Assembly (NCBI GenBank): GCA_934456435.1 | Contig: CAKSHH010000001.1 | Location: 124,001-188,000 of the forward strand | Origin: an uncultured Eubacteriales bacterium | Lineage (GTDB): Bacteria > Bacillota > Clostridia > Oscillospirales > Acutalibacteraceae | DNA length: 64,000 nt | Direction of reading: 5' to 3' | Shown: positions 16,480 through 26,166 of the stretch, in pieces | Numbering within the stretch: position 1 is the stretch's first letter | Layout of the letters: each line of letters opens with the position of its first letter | The notes under the pieces: generated by a model | What the model was told of the DNA's origin: nothing | The model's database searches: none | Seen by the model: only the letters and a program-made list of their open reading frames with translations | Made by a program: the position numbers and the translations under genes

Positions 16480-19400
16480 ATGGCTAAAAGCAGACGTATT
16501 CTCAGTGCTTTGCTGTCCGTGCTCATGGTTCTCACCATAATCCCGGCAGGACTGTACAGCACAGCCGGTGCTGTTTCAGATGAAATCAGCACTATGTCGA
16601 TAGATGCAAGCCAGGGTCTCCTTGAGATGCCCAGCGTAAGCATCAGCTCGACGGCAGTTATCCGCACAGCCGCAGCCGCAAAATCACAGGCGGCAGGTTC
16701 CACCATCGTAAAGGCAACCGCATCAGGATTGCCGGAGATTGACGGTAATTACACAAGTGCGTTCTACGCAGGTGAAACACCGACAAACCCGATGGTAGTA
16801 TTCACAACAGACAAGGCATTGAAGGCACAGCCGACGATCACCTGTACAAATGCCAACCTTACATTCACCGCCGCAGACAACGGCGTGCTGACAGACGGCG
16901 TTTATACATATTCATGGATCGTTTCCGGCAGCAATGTTACTGTCAAGCAGCTTGATTTTGAGGTTGGTTATACATACGAGTATGTTGATGCCAACGGAAA
17001 AACAATCACAAAGACATACACAGCTTACGCTTCAAGCGCAGTTGAAAATGTAGCACAGCCCGGCGGTATTTTCGCTCACCGTTATCGTTCATATCATTTT
17101 ACAAAGCATAACTGTGACAGAAAAGAGAAAGTTGACTACATTGCTCGAATCCTCGGTGCAAACACCTTCGGAACATTTGTAGATCCGGCAAATGTTGGCT
17201 GGGAGAGAGGTTACTATGACTTCAATACATCCTCTTTCGTCAAGGTTGACGGCGTTGCTTCCGGCTATGCTCAGAACCACTATGACGATCACTCCAATGA
17301 AGGTACGCAGAACGCCAATACAGCCAACGATCTCAACCGTCCCGTAACGGTTGCATATCTTGACAGAAGTATTGCGAACCTCAACAACTACAATCTTCGT
17401 TTCTCAATCACCGATACTCTCCGCAGAACAGACTCCTACTCGGAGTACGGTATCAAGGAGTTCAAGATTGCGGCAGGCGGTGTTGAGTTTGACGGAAACA
17501 CTCCGACAAATGCCGCTTCTGTTACCCAGCTTGGTGTAACCGACGTTGCTCCGATCGACACAAATGCCGGCGGAACAATCACGATCGGAATGAACGGCGC
17601 AAAGTATTTGGACGGAATGACGACTCTTGATAACGGAAATCAGACTAAGTCCTATACATTCATCGTTTCATTCGGTGCAACCTACAACCACATTACAAGA
17701 ATCCGCTCTGCGATCAACCTCGACCTTGTTACTTATGACAAGTCGGAGCTTCGCGCAGACCTTCAGGACCTTTACAGAGCTTACACTCCGACTCAGCTTC
17801 TTGCAGCTGATTCAGAGATCGGTAACAACCCGAACTCATGGTTCTATTCTGAGGGCTGGAGCGAGTACCTTGCAGCATTCAAGAACGCAGAGTACATACT
17901 TAACGATCCCGATACCGACCAGAACAAGATTGATGCGGCAGACGCAGCTCTCAAGGCGGCAGTCGCAGGTCTTAAGGTTGCAACGGCAGACTACACAGAG
18001 GCCAATGTCGTTGAGGCAGAGGTCAAGGCTCTCCAGTCCGATCTTTACACAGACGAATCCTGGTCAAGAGTTCAGACCGCTATGAACAACCTCAAATCAG
18101 GTATCAGCATCTTTAACCAGACATATCTTGACTCCCTCGTTGCCGACGTTCGCTATGCTATCTCAAAGCTTGACAAGAACCCGGCAAACTACGATGAAGT
18201 TGATGCAATGGTTAAAATCTACGAGGGACTTAATCCTGAGCACTATACCGCTGAAACATGGCAGGTTCTCAGAGATACGGTTGAATCGGTAAATTACAAT
18301 CTTAAGGTTGACCAGCAGGCTCTTGTTGACGCTTACGCAAGAAGCATTGACGCGGCTATACAAGGTCTTCAGCTTGCTCCGGCGGACTACACCGCTGTAA
18401 GAGAACAGACCAAGAGATATGATGAGGTTCTTCCAAACAAGGATCTCTATGTTGAACTCAGATGGCGTGCCGTTGCTGCGGCTTACAACGCTATTGAGTG
18501 GGATAAGAACTGGAAACAGCAGGAAGACGTTGACGATATGGCAACGAACCTCAGGAATGCTATTGACAGACTTACCTATAAGGATGCATCCTATACGGAT
18601 CTTGAAACAGAAATAAATGCTTCCTCCGGTGAGAAGGAAAGCTGGTACACTCCCGAAACATGGGCTCCGTTCGCAGAGGCTCTTGCAGCCGCGGAGAACG
18701 CTTATTCAGACTATGAGGACGGAAATCCGCTCGACATCACAAAGCAGAGCGAAATCGACGCTCTCAAGGAAGCTCTTGCAACAGCACGTGCAGGCCTTGC
18801 CGATGCAGACGGTGATTACACCAAGGTTAGAAACGCTATTGAAAAGGCAGACGCATTGGATCAGAGCAAATATACGGCAGATTCATGGCAGGTTCTTCAG
18901 AACGCCATAGATTCTGTTGAGTACAACCTTTTGGCAAGGGATCAGGAGAAAATTGACGGCTTTGCCGACGCTATTCTGGACGCTATAAAAAAGCTTAATG
19001 AAATCGGCGCAGACTATACTGCGGTCAGAGCTATAATCAAAGAATGGAACGATATGGACAAGAGCCTTTACACAGAGGCTTCTATCCTCAGAGTTGCCAA
19101 CGAAGTAAACGCTGTCAATTGGAACCTTCCTTTGAGCCAGCAGGCAACCGTAGACGGTTACGTTACAAAGATTCGCGCCGCTATGGATCTGCTTGAGTAC
19201 AAGCCGGCTGATTATTCGGCAGTTGATGTTGCTATGAAGCAGGCGCAAAGCTGTGTAGACAGACAGAATGCTTTTGCGGAAGCCCGTAACGGTTATTCTT
19301 ACTACACAAAGGACAGCTATGATGCACTTGTTGCTTCGATGACCTATACAAAGGGTCTTGATATCAGATATCAAACTACTGTTGAAGGTTATGCAGCAGC

Positions 19401-21303
19401 AATTAATGCGGCTATCAAGGGATTGAAGCCGAATGACGCTGATTACTCGGCGGTTGAAGAGGCTCTCAAGAAGATCCCGGCAGACCTTGAAGACGAGGTC
19501 TACACAGACGAGACAGCGGCTGAAGTAATTGCGGCTAAGCTTGTTATCGAAAGAGGCTTGCTCACAGACGAGCAGGATAAGGTAGACGGCTATGCTAAAG
19601 ACCTTGAGACTGCTATTGCGGGTCTTGTATATAAGCCGGCGGATTACACTAAGGTTACCGAGGCTTTGAAGAAGGTTCCGACGGATCTTACACCTTATAC
19701 AAAAGCATCTGTTACAAATCTCCAGAATGTTATCAACTCCGTAAACTACGGCCTTAACATTAAGAGTCAGACTATCGTTGACGGTTACGCAGACGCTATT
19801 CTGGTAGCAATCGCGGCTCTTGAGCCTGACCGTGCCGACTACACAATAGTTGAGACAGCAAAGAAGAAGGCCGAAGAGGCTATCAAGGATACAAATTACA
19901 CGGATGAGAGTATCCAGGCTGTAAAGGACGCTATCAACGCAGTTGTTTATGACCTTCCCTCATCTGAGCAGGCAAGAGTAAATGCATTTGCAGACGCTAT
20001 CGACGCGGCTGTTGCGGCTCTCACCGACAAGCCTCTTGATCTCACATCATACAATGAGGCTATTAAGGATGTTCCCGAATCGCTTGACAATTTCACAGAT
20101 GAATCAGTTAAGCTTTATAAGGACGCACTTGCCGCCGCTGACAACTTCAAGCTTATCAAGAACTCAATCAGAAATCAGACCGAGTTCGAAACTCTTGTAT
20201 CCGCACTCGCTGCAGCGGCACGCGGACTCAAGTATAAGCCTGCCGATTATACAAAGGTAAGAGAGGCTCAGACTGCTGCCGACGAAAAGGCAAAGAGCGG
20301 TCTTTACACAGACGCTTCGGTTGCGGGATACAATGATATTATTGCTTCCATCGACTGGGCAAAGACAATTGACAAGCAGGCAGAAGTAAATGCTTATGCT
20401 GATGCAATCAACAGCTATGTATTTGAGTACAAGCTGGCAGATTACACAAATCTTGATGCGGCTATCGTGGCTAAGGAAGCAGAGATTGCAAAGGGTCTTT
20501 ACACAGACGCTTCCGTAAACGCATTCCGCGCAGTAGTTGCCGGATTCCTCCGCGACAGAAACATCACTCAGCAGGGTGTTGTTGACGGTTACACGGATAC
20601 GGTTATCAAATACACATTTGAGTATCTCCCGGCAGATTACTCGAAGCTCAATGAGCTTGTTGATTATGTCAACGGTCTTGATTCGTCACTCTATGAGAAC
20701 TACGATGAAATCTATAACGGATATATCTTCGATTATATCTATGTAACAATTCCGGCAAACGGCGACTACAATATTACAGAGCAGTCAAAGGTTGACGATA
20801 TGACGGCAACTCTCCAGAGCTACATTGATATGCTTGTTCTCAAGAACACGAAGACACCGAAGTTCGAGCTCAAGAACGGCGCGTCTTACAAGAAGTCCGG
20901 CGGAGTAACCTACATCAAGGGACTTGACACGGGACTTCGTGAGAACACATTGAAGAGCACCTATTTCGAGATAGAGAACGTAAACGTAACGATTACGAAG
21001 GCAGTAACGGGCAGATACATCGGAACGGGCTCAACCGTAACGGTAACAGACCTTGACGGCAACGTAATAGGCGAGTATGTGATCCTTATCTACGGTGATG
21101 TAAACGGCGACGGAACGATCACCGCAAGAGACATAAACGACATAGAGAATCAGATAATGAGCGTAAGCTCGCTTACGGCGGCAGGAATACTTGCGGCGAA
21201 CATAAACGGCGACAGAATGGTAACGGCGGCTGACGGAAAGCTTATCGAAAACGTAATTTCCGGTTCAGGCGTACTCAACCAGTCAACAGGTCGCGTATCC
21301 TGA
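16480..21303 (+). CDS. Giant secreted FIVAR-type repeat protein with C-terminal dockerin
   Basis: 1607 residues. Signal peptide about 1-33. Residues 34-415 form an N-terminal region of no recognised family. Residues about 418-1455 hold some 15 consecutive helical repeats of 63-80 residues, most opening with (P)ADYT/ADYS and closing with A-I-x-x-L; they look like FIVAR repeats, which occur in large cell-wall proteins. A beta-rich linker follows, then a type I dockerin at 1538-1600 (GDVNGDGTITARDIN). The second calcium loop (NINGDRMVTAAD) is degenerate. The protein should be exported and docked to a cohesin. No catalytic domain is evident, so it may bind glycans or act as a spacer. Single-gene unit. 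Confidence 0.85.
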   Translation: MAKSRRILSALLSVLMVLTIIPAGLYSTAGAVSDEISTMSIDASQGLLEMPSVSISSTAVIRTAAAAKSQAAGSTIVKATASGLPEIDGNYTSAFYAGETPTNPMVVFTTDKALKAQPTITCTNANLTFTAADNGVLTDGVYTYSWIVSGSNVTVKQLDFEVGYTYEYVDANGKTITKTYTAYASSAVENVAQPGGIFAHRYRSYHFTKHNCDRKEKVDYIARILGANTFGTFVDPANVGWERGYYDFNTSSFVKVDGVASGYAQNHYDDHSNEGTQNANTANDLNRPVTVAYLDRSIANLNNYNLRFSITDTLRRTDSYSEYGIKEFKIAAGGVEFDGNTPTNAASVTQLGVTDVAPIDTNAGGTITIGMNGAKYLDGMTTLDNGNQTKSYTFIVSFGATYNHITRIRSAINLDLVTYDKSELRADLQDLYRAYTPTQLLAADSEIGNNPNSWFYSEGWSEYLAAFKNAEYILNDPDTDQNKIDAADAALKAAVAGLKVATADYTEANVVEAEVKALQSDLYTDESWSRVQTAMNNLKSGISIFNQTYLDSLVADVRYAISKLDKNPANYDEVDAMVKIYEGLNPEHYTAETWQVLRDTVESVNYNLKVDQQALVDAYARSIDAAIQGLQLAPADYTAVREQTKRYDEVLPNKDLYVELRWRAVAAAYNAIEWDKNWKQQEDVDDMATNLRNAIDRLTYKDASYTDLETEINASSGEKESWYTPETWAPFAEALAAAENAYSDYEDGNPLDITKQSEIDALKEALATARAGLADADGDYTKVRNAIEKADALDQSKYTADSWQVLQNAIDSVEYNLLARDQEKIDGFADAILDAIKKLNEIGADYTAVRAIIKEWNDMDKSLYTEASILRVANEVNAVNWNLPLSQQATVDGYVTKIRAAMDLLEYKPADYSAVDVAMKQAQSCVDRQNAFAEARNGYSYYTKDSYDALVASMTYTKGLDIRYQTTVEGYAAAINAAIKGLKPNDADYSAVEEALKKIPADLEDEVYTDETAAEVIAAKLVIERGLLTDEQDKVDGYAKDLETAIAGLVYKPADYTKVTEALKKVPTDLTPYTKASVTNLQNVINSVNYGLNIKSQTIVDGYADAILVAIAALEPDRADYTIVETAKKKAEEAIKDTNYTDESIQAVKDAINAVVYDLPSSEQARVNAFADAIDAAVAALTDKPLDLTSYNEAIKDVPESLDNFTDESVKLYKDALAAADNFKLIKNSIRNQTEFETLVSALAAAARGLKYKPADYTKVREAQTAADEKAKSGLYTDASVAGYNDIIASIDWAKTIDKQAEVNAYADAINSYVFEYKLADYTNLDAAIVAKEAEIAKGLYTDASVNAFRAVVAGFLRDRNITQQGVVDGYTDTVIKYTFEYLPADYSKLNELVDYVNGLDSSLYENYDEIYNGYIFDYIYVTIPANGDYNITEQSKVDDMTATLQSYIDMLVLKNTKTPKFELKNGASYKKSGGVTYIKGLDTGLRENTLKSTYFEIENVNVTITKAVTGRYIGTGSTVTVTDLDGNVIGEYVILIYGDVNGDGTITARDINDIENQIMSVSSLTAAGILAANINGDRMVTAADGKLIENVISGSGVLNQSTGRVS

Positions 21304-21338
21304 TTGTCTGATATCAGATCTTCGGATAATTGAATTAA

Positions 21339-21370
21339 AAAACGGCGGGTGTGAAAGCACCCGTCGTTTT
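21339..21370 (+). terminator. Terminator of the FIVAR-repeat gene
   Basis: A 13-bp stem (21339-21351 with 21358-21370, one G-T pair), 6-nt loop. The A-rich left arm and T-rich right arm could work on both strands. Confidence 0.8.
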
Positions 21371-21400
21371 CGCTGTGGTGAAGTACCGGAAAATAAATGC

Positions 21401-21429
21401 TTGAAGAAAGGGAATATCTATGATATAAT
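21401..21429 (+). promoter_or_regulatory. Promoter of tRNA-Arg
   Basis: TTGAAG (21401-21406), 17-bp spacer, TATAAT (21424-21429), 20 bp before the mature tRNA. Confidence 0.75.
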
Positions 21430-21449
21430 ACCGATGTTCAACAGAATAT

Positions 21450-21526
21450 CCGCCCGTAGCATAATTGGATAATGCATCAGATTCCGATTCTGACGACTGG
21501 GGGTTCAAATCCCTTCGGGCGGGCCA
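21450..21526 (+). tRNA. tRNA-Arg (anticodon CCG)
   Basis: The acceptor stem CCGCCCG pairs with CGGGCGG. D-arm GCAT/ATGC, anticodon stem TCAGA/TCTGA with loop TTCCGAT (anticodon CCG, reads CGG), T-arm with TTCAAAT. Discriminator base G and an encoded CCA. It has its own promoter and terminator and lies between the two dockerin genes. No integrated element is seen next to its 3' end. Confidence 0.95.
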
Positions 21527-21527
21527 T

Positions 21528-21565
21528 AAAAGCCACATTTTTTATAATGCGGCTTTTTATTTTGG
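21528..21565 (+). terminator. Terminator of tRNA-Arg
   Basis: A 12-bp stem with one mismatch (21528-21539 with 21546-21557) and a T-rich tail, two bases after the CCA. Confidence 0.85.
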
Positions 21566-21613
21566 TTGTGCAGAAAGCATTAAATGCAATATTAAAAACA
21601 TATCTTTTTTGAT

Positions 21614-21642
21614 TTGACAAAATCGAAGAAATAATATACAAT
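21614..21642 (+). promoter_or_regulatory. Promoter of the cohesin/LRR/dockerin gene
   Basis: TTGACA (21614-21619), 17-bp spacer, TACAAT (21637-21642): close to consensus. Confidence 0.82.
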
Positions 21643-21692
21643 AAAATAAATATCATCGGATATTTATATGAAACGGAAGGGTGATACTAAGA

Positions 21693-23465
21693 ATGAATAG
21701 GTTGATTAAAAAAATAACGGCTTTTGTCGTTACAACTATTCTTGTTCTCGGCGCAGTTGTCGTTGCTCCGAATGCCGCTTCGTCGGACATTGCCGTAAGG
21801 GTAAGCTCAACGACATGTATGCAGGACGATGAAATTTCCGCGGAGATTTATTTCCCGGCAAAGTATCAGAAGGTTGCCGCTTTGGACATGAGTATGCTTT
21901 ATGACTCTTCAAAGCTTGAGGTCGTCAGCATAACTCAAAGCAAGGATCTCAGAAAGGCGAGAGACAAGCAGTCGAACGGAGAGGTTTTTTCTCAGAACGC
22001 TAAGATTGCGGGTCAGATAAACTGGAGCCTTGCCGGAAGCAACAACTATGAGTTTACCGGTATCTTTGTGACGGTTGTTTTCAAAGTTAAGTCTCTTGCC
22101 GACCACGGTGCGTGCGATTTGAATCTCAAGATTACCCGTGCCGCCAATTCGGGACTGGTTGACATAACAAATGATGTGCGTGTTTCGGGCGCGACATTCG
22201 ACATACTCAGAAATACCGAAAACGATCTCACTTTTAAGCTCAACAAAGAGGGAACAGGCTATGTTATAACCGAGTACCTTTGTGTAACCTATGATACCGT
22301 TGTTATTCCTGAGACACATAAGGGTCTCCCTGTTGTCGGAATCGAGTACGGCGCATTTATGAACCATGCCGAGATAAAAACACTTGTTTTGCCGGCTCAG
22401 CTTGAGTACATAGGAAAAGAAAGCTTCTATGGCTGTTCGGGCTTTGAGGAGCTTGTGATTCCCGATTATGTCACAACAATAGGCGAAGGAGCTTTTGAGG
22501 GCTGTTCAGGACTGAAAAAAGTAACCTTGCCGGTCGGACTTGAATCAATCGGCAAGCTTGCATTCGGTTCTTGTCCGTTTATCAAGTCGATCGAGCTTCC
22601 GTTTACACTTAAAACTCTCGGCTCGAACGCATTTAACGGTTGCTATATGCTCAACGAGGTTAAAATTTCAAAGAATACCGAAATCGGTTCGGATGCGTTC
22701 AGGGACTATGACAATAATATGAAGTTCATAACCGTTGAGTGCAACGAAAATCTCAAAAAATATATTTCCGACAGCAAGCTTAAGGCAACGACGGAATATG
22801 TCAAGGATCTTTCGCTCGGTACGGTTGCCGACATTCCCGAACAGCAGTACACGAAAGAGGCGATCACTCCGGCAATTGAGCTTTCGCTCACAAGCGGAGA
22901 TGCTGTTGTGAACGGCACGGACTACAAGATCATTTACAGAAAAAATGTGGATATCGGAACGGCAAAGGTATATGTTGTCGGAATTAACGCATACGGCGAG
23001 GGATATTACAAAGAATTTGGAATTTCCTGCAAGCATGCCGATGTGACGAAGAAAACCGTAAAGGCGGCTACCTGTACAAAAGAGGGGACGAGCCTTGTAA
23101 CCTGTAAGCTCTGCGGCGAAAAGTCCGAGGAGATTATCCCTGCAAAGGGACACAAGACAGGGGACGAATGGATAATTGATGTCAGACCGTCGATATACAA
23201 AGAGGGACTGAAGCACAAGGTATGCAGAGTTTGCAAAGCCAATACGGATGAGACCGTAATGCCGAAGGTTATTCCCGATGTCAACGGTGACGGCAAGGTT
23301 AATTCATCGGATGCGCTTATCGTTCTCCAGTATGCGGTCGATATGGATAACTCCATAAAGACAGAGGAGCAGAAGCTTTGCGCCGACACAAACGGCGACG
23401 GCAAAATCAATTCTTATGACGCTCTCATTATTCTGAAAATTGCAGTCGACGACATTAAGCTTTAA
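21693..23465 (+). CDS. Secreted cohesin-like / leucine-rich-repeat / dockerin protein
   Basis: The ATG at 21693 begins a normal signal peptide (MNRLIKKITAFVVTTILVLG); an in-frame GTG at 21681 abuts the GGAAGG site and is less likely. 590 residues: signal 1-29; a cohesin-like beta domain about 30-165 (AALDMSMLYDSSKLEVVS, INWSLAG); BspA-type leucine-rich repeats about 195-350 (IGKESFYGCSGFEELVIP and similar); a small beta module; a Cys-rich segment with three C-x2-C/C-x-H-like pairs (about 448-525); and a type I dockerin at 529-587 with two good calcium loops (DVNGDGKVNSSDA, DTNGDGKINSYDA). Cohesin plus dockerin on one chain would make an adaptor scaffold. The cohesin call is by pattern only. 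Confidence 0.82.
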   Translation: MNRLIKKITAFVVTTILVLGAVVVAPNAASSDIAVRVSSTTCMQDDEISAEIYFPAKYQKVAALDMSMLYDSSKLEVVSITQSKDLRKARDKQSNGEVFSQNAKIAGQINWSLAGSNNYEFTGIFVTVVFKVKSLADHGACDLNLKITRAANSGLVDITNDVRVSGATFDILRNTENDLTFKLNKEGTGYVITEYLCVTYDTVVIPETHKGLPVVGIEYGAFMNHAEIKTLVLPAQLEYIGKESFYGCSGFEELVIPDYVTTIGEGAFEGCSGLKKVTLPVGLESIGKLAFGSCPFIKSIELPFTLKTLGSNAFNGCYMLNEVKISKNTEIGSDAFRDYDNNMKFITVECNENLKKYISDSKLKATTEYVKDLSLGTVADIPEQQYTKEAITPAIELSLTSGDAVVNGTDYKIIYRKNVDIGTAKVYVVGINAYGEGYYKEFGISCKHADVTKKTVKAATCTKEGTSLVTCKLCGEKSEEIIPAKGHKTGDEWIIDVRPSIYKEGLKHKVCRVCKANTDETVMPKVIPDVNGDGKVNSSDALIVLQYAVDMDNSIKTEEQKLCADTNGDGKINSYDALIILKIAVDDIKL

Positions 23466-23486
23466 ACATCAAAGATAAATTGATAA

Positions 23487-23525
23487 AAAATGACGTTCCT
23501 TTTTACGGGGAACGTCATTTTTACT
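23487..23525 (+). terminator. Terminator of the cohesin/LRR/dockerin gene
   Basis: A 13-bp perfect stem (23487-23499 with 23509-23521) with A-rich and T-rich flanks. Confidence 0.9.
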
Positions 23526-23526
23526 A

Positions 23527-23555
23527 TTGTCTAAACCGAAATTTTATGGTATTAT
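23527..23555 (+). promoter_or_regulatory. Promoter of the GPH transporter / glycosyltransferase pair
   Basis: TTGTCT (23527-23532), 17-bp spacer, TATTAT (23550-23555). Confidence 0.6.
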
Positions 23556-23595
23556 ATAAGTTGGCTTAGGCTAATTCGTGAAAGTGGGTTTTAGT

Positions 23596-25005
23596 ATGGA
23601 TAAAAAAGTTCCTTTCAGGGAGAAAATCGGATACGGTGTCGGCGCGGTAGGTCTTGACCTCAGCTACGGTCTCTTCTATTCGTATCTTTCTCTCTATCTT
23701 ACAAACGCGTTGGGAATAAGCTCGTTATTCCTGCTTATCCTTGCTCCGATTGCAAGACTTTGGGACGGAATAAACGATCCCATGATGGGTACGCTTGTTG
23801 ACATATCAAACAGCAAAATGGGCAAATACCGCCCGTGGATCTTGAGGGGCGCAATAGCCAATGCCGTTGTGCTGTGCCTGTTGTTTAACAACCCCGGAAT
23901 CAGAAACGACTCGGTATGGATGTATGTCTATGTCGCAGTTTTCTATGTGCTTTGGGGAATGTCTAATACCCTTGCGGATATACCATACTGGTCAATGATA
24001 CCGTCGTTTGCAACCGAGGAAAAAGACAGAAACTTCATTTCGACTGTCGCAAGAACCTTCTCAGGCTTGGGTCAGGGAATTGTTCTTATTCTCACAGCTC
24101 CGATCGTTGCATATCTCGGCGGCTCAAGCGAGAGCAGTCTCAAGGCTATGACTCCGGAGTGCTTGAGGACAGGCTTCGGCAAATGGTCGATAATCGCCGC
24201 TGTTTTGCTGGTCGTTTTTGCCTGCATCAGCGTTGCATCGACGAAGGAAAGAAACTATGTTCAGGGCGGAGAAAAGTTCTCGTTCAAGCAGGCGATAAGC
24301 GTCGTGAAGAACAACGATCAGCTTCTCACATTTATGCTCTTCGCAATGATATCAAATGCAGGATATTATATGACTTCCGGCATAAGCAGTTATTATTTCA
24401 ACTCTGTTGCCGGTGATCTTAATCTCCAGTCAAAGTTTAATATGTTCGGAGCTGTCGGCTCGGTAATCGGTATTGCCGTTATCCCAATCTGCTCCAAGCT
24501 CAATATGAATAACAGAACAATCTACAAGCTTTCGCTCGGTATGGCGGCTGTCGGATATATCGGAATGGCTGTCATCGGTTACGGCTTCGGCGGCAATGTA
24601 TACGGTCTCGGTGCCTGCTACCTCATCACGTCGATCGGTATCGGAAGTATGTTTGTCAATCAGACCGTTATGCTTGCCGATGTTGTTGACTACGGCGAAT
24701 ATAAGCTTGGCAAGAGAAACCAGAGCCTTACGTTCTCGATGAAAGGCTTTTTGCAGAAAATGGCGTACACCGTCCAGTGCATTATTATGTACCTCACTTT
24801 CAGCATAACCAAGTATGAGGGAACCGCTCCCGAACAGACTCAGCAGGCGAAAGACGCAATATCTGCGCTGATGTTTATCGTGCCTCCGGTGCTCATAATC
24901 ATTTCGTTCATTGTATTTTCAAGAAAGTACAAAATCTACGGCGCATTTAAGCAGGAAGTGCTTTCTGCTGTTTCCGAAAAGCACGCCAAAGAGATCGCCG
25001 AATAA
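23596..25005 (+). CDS. GPH-family (MelB-like) sugar:cation symporter
   Basis: 469 residues from ATG 23596; an in-frame GTG at 23578 adds six residues and neither has a strong ribosome site. About 12 membrane segments. Signatures of the glycoside-pentoside-hexuronide family are seen: GYGVGAVGLDL near the start, ARLWDGINDPMMGTLVD in the loop after helix 2, and MSNTLADIPYWSMIPS. The substrate is not readable. A second, longer member lies at 55160 in the inositol operon. A glycosyltransferase gene follows after 12 bases. Probably imports a sugar or glycoside with Na+ or H+. Confidence 0.88.
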   Translation: MDKKVPFREKIGYGVGAVGLDLSYGLFYSYLSLYLTNALGISSLFLLILAPIARLWDGINDPMMGTLVDISNSKMGKYRPWILRGAIANAVVLCLLFNNPGIRNDSVWMYVYVAVFYVLWGMSNTLADIPYWSMIPSFATEEKDRNFISTVARTFSGLGQGIVLILTAPIVAYLGGSSESSLKAMTPECLRTGFGKWSIIAAVLLVVFACISVASTKERNYVQGGEKFSFKQAISVVKNNDQLLTFMLFAMISNAGYYMTSGISSYYFNSVAGDLNLQSKFNMFGAVGSVIGIAVIPICSKLNMNNRTIYKLSLGMAAVGYIGMAVIGYGFGGNVYGLGACYLITSIGIGSMFVNQTVMLADVVDYGEYKLGKRNQSLTFSMKGFLQKMAYTVQCIIMYLTFSITKYEGTAPEQTQQAKDAISALMFIVPPVLIIISFIVFSRKYKIYGAFKQEVLSAVSEKHAKEIAE

Positions 25006-25017
25006 ACGGAGAACGTT

Positions 25018-26136
25018 ATGAAAAAAATTGCCTTTTTTTCTCATGGACTCAGCGCGAACGGAATTGAAACCTTCCTTGTAAACGTGCTGAAAAAGATTGA
25101 CAAAACCAAATATGACATAACTGTTATCATTGCTATCGACGAGGGTGTGTACTGCCTGCACGAGAAGACAGTTACCGATCTGGGTATCAGGGTTATCCAT
25201 GCAGGTGATCTTGACGCGCCGAAAAAGAAGCTTGAATATATAAAAAATGTCAAAAGGATTCTTTCCTCCGAGCATTTTGATATAGCTCATTCCAATATGG
25301 ACCTTCTCAACGGAATTACGCTGACGATTGCCAAAAGGTGCGGGGTTCCCGTCAGAATATGCCACGCGCACAATTCAAAAAGCCAGTATGACCCTAAGGG
25401 CAGGCTGGCGTGGGCGAAGAGGCTAATTCAAAAAACATATCGCAGAGCAATGAGACAGCTTATAGTTAGAGCATCGACCGAGCTGCTTGCGTGCTCCGAT
25501 GTTGCCGCAGAATATTTTTACGGTGGCAGAAGCTCAACGCTCATTTATAACGGAATAGATATCGGAAGCTTTAAAATGCCGGACGGTTTTGACAAAAAAG
25601 CTTATACGGAAAGCTTTTCGGGCACAACAGACGCGAAGCTTATTGTTTCGGTCGGCAGACTTTCGATGCAGAAAAATCCGCTGTTTGCCGTTGAAATAAT
25701 TGCAGAGCTTGCTAAGCTAAGAAACGATTTTAAGTATATTTGGGTCGGCGGCGGAGAGCTTGAAAACGATGCCAAAAACAAAGCAAAGCAGTTAAATGTT
25801 TCGGATAAGATCGTCTTCACGGGCGTCAGAACCGATGTCAAGGAGATTCTTGCCTGCTGCGATTGCTTCCTTATGCCATCGCTTTTTGAGGGACTTCCTT
25901 TTTCTCTCGTTGAGGCTCAGGCAGCAGGCCTTACCTGCATAGTGTCCGATGTTGTCACCAAAGAGGCGAATGTAGGGCTGACAGAGTATTTTCCGCTTGA
26001 GAGCGGAGCCGCGAGCTGGGCAGAATTGATAAACAGAACTCTTGATGAACCGAAAAGGACTGCCGACAGCGGCAAGCTTGCGCTTTTCGATATATCGAAC
26101 ACGGTTCGTCAGCTTGAAGAAATATACGATAAATAA
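25018..26136 (+). CDS. GT4-family glycosyltransferase
   Basis: 372 residues in a GT-B fold. The N-terminal domain starts MKKIAFFSHGLSANGIETFL, with a Gly-rich acceptor/donor loop. The C-terminal domain has VSVGRLSMQKNP, IWVGGGELE, FTGVRTDVKEILACC and the sugar-nucleotide binding LPSLFEGLPFSLVEAQAAG. It resembles EpsF-like enzymes for exopolysaccharide or surface-glycan assembly on the cytoplasmic side. GGAGAA lies before the ATG. The donor and acceptor cannot be told. Confidence 0.88.
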   Translation: MKKIAFFSHGLSANGIETFLVNVLKKIDKTKYDITVIIAIDEGVYCLHEKTVTDLGIRVIHAGDLDAPKKKLEYIKNVKRILSSEHFDIAHSNMDLLNGITLTIAKRCGVPVRICHAHNSKSQYDPKGRLAWAKRLIQKTYRRAMRQLIVRASTELLACSDVAAEYFYGGRSSTLIYNGIDIGSFKMPDGFDKKAYTESFSGTTDAKLIVSVGRLSMQKNPLFAVEIIAELAKLRNDFKYIWVGGGELENDAKNKAKQLNVSDKIVFTGVRTDVKEILACCDCFLMPSLFEGLPFSLVEAQAAGLTCIVSDVVTKEANVGLTEYFPLESGAASWAELINRTLDEPKRTADSGKLALFDISNTVRQLEEIYDK

Positions 26137-26166
26137 TAAAATGATTTTTTAGAAAGGAGATGCGAT

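Noticed and set aside
17750..20840. CRISPR array or DNA tandem repeat inside the giant gene
   Set aside because: Repeats are protein-level with diverged DNA, about 200 bp long, in frame; no short identical repeats with unique spacers.
21527..21680. Integrated element at the 3' end of tRNA-Arg
   Set aside because: The tRNA is followed at once by its terminator and then a core-type promoter; no repeated tRNA end, no integrase.
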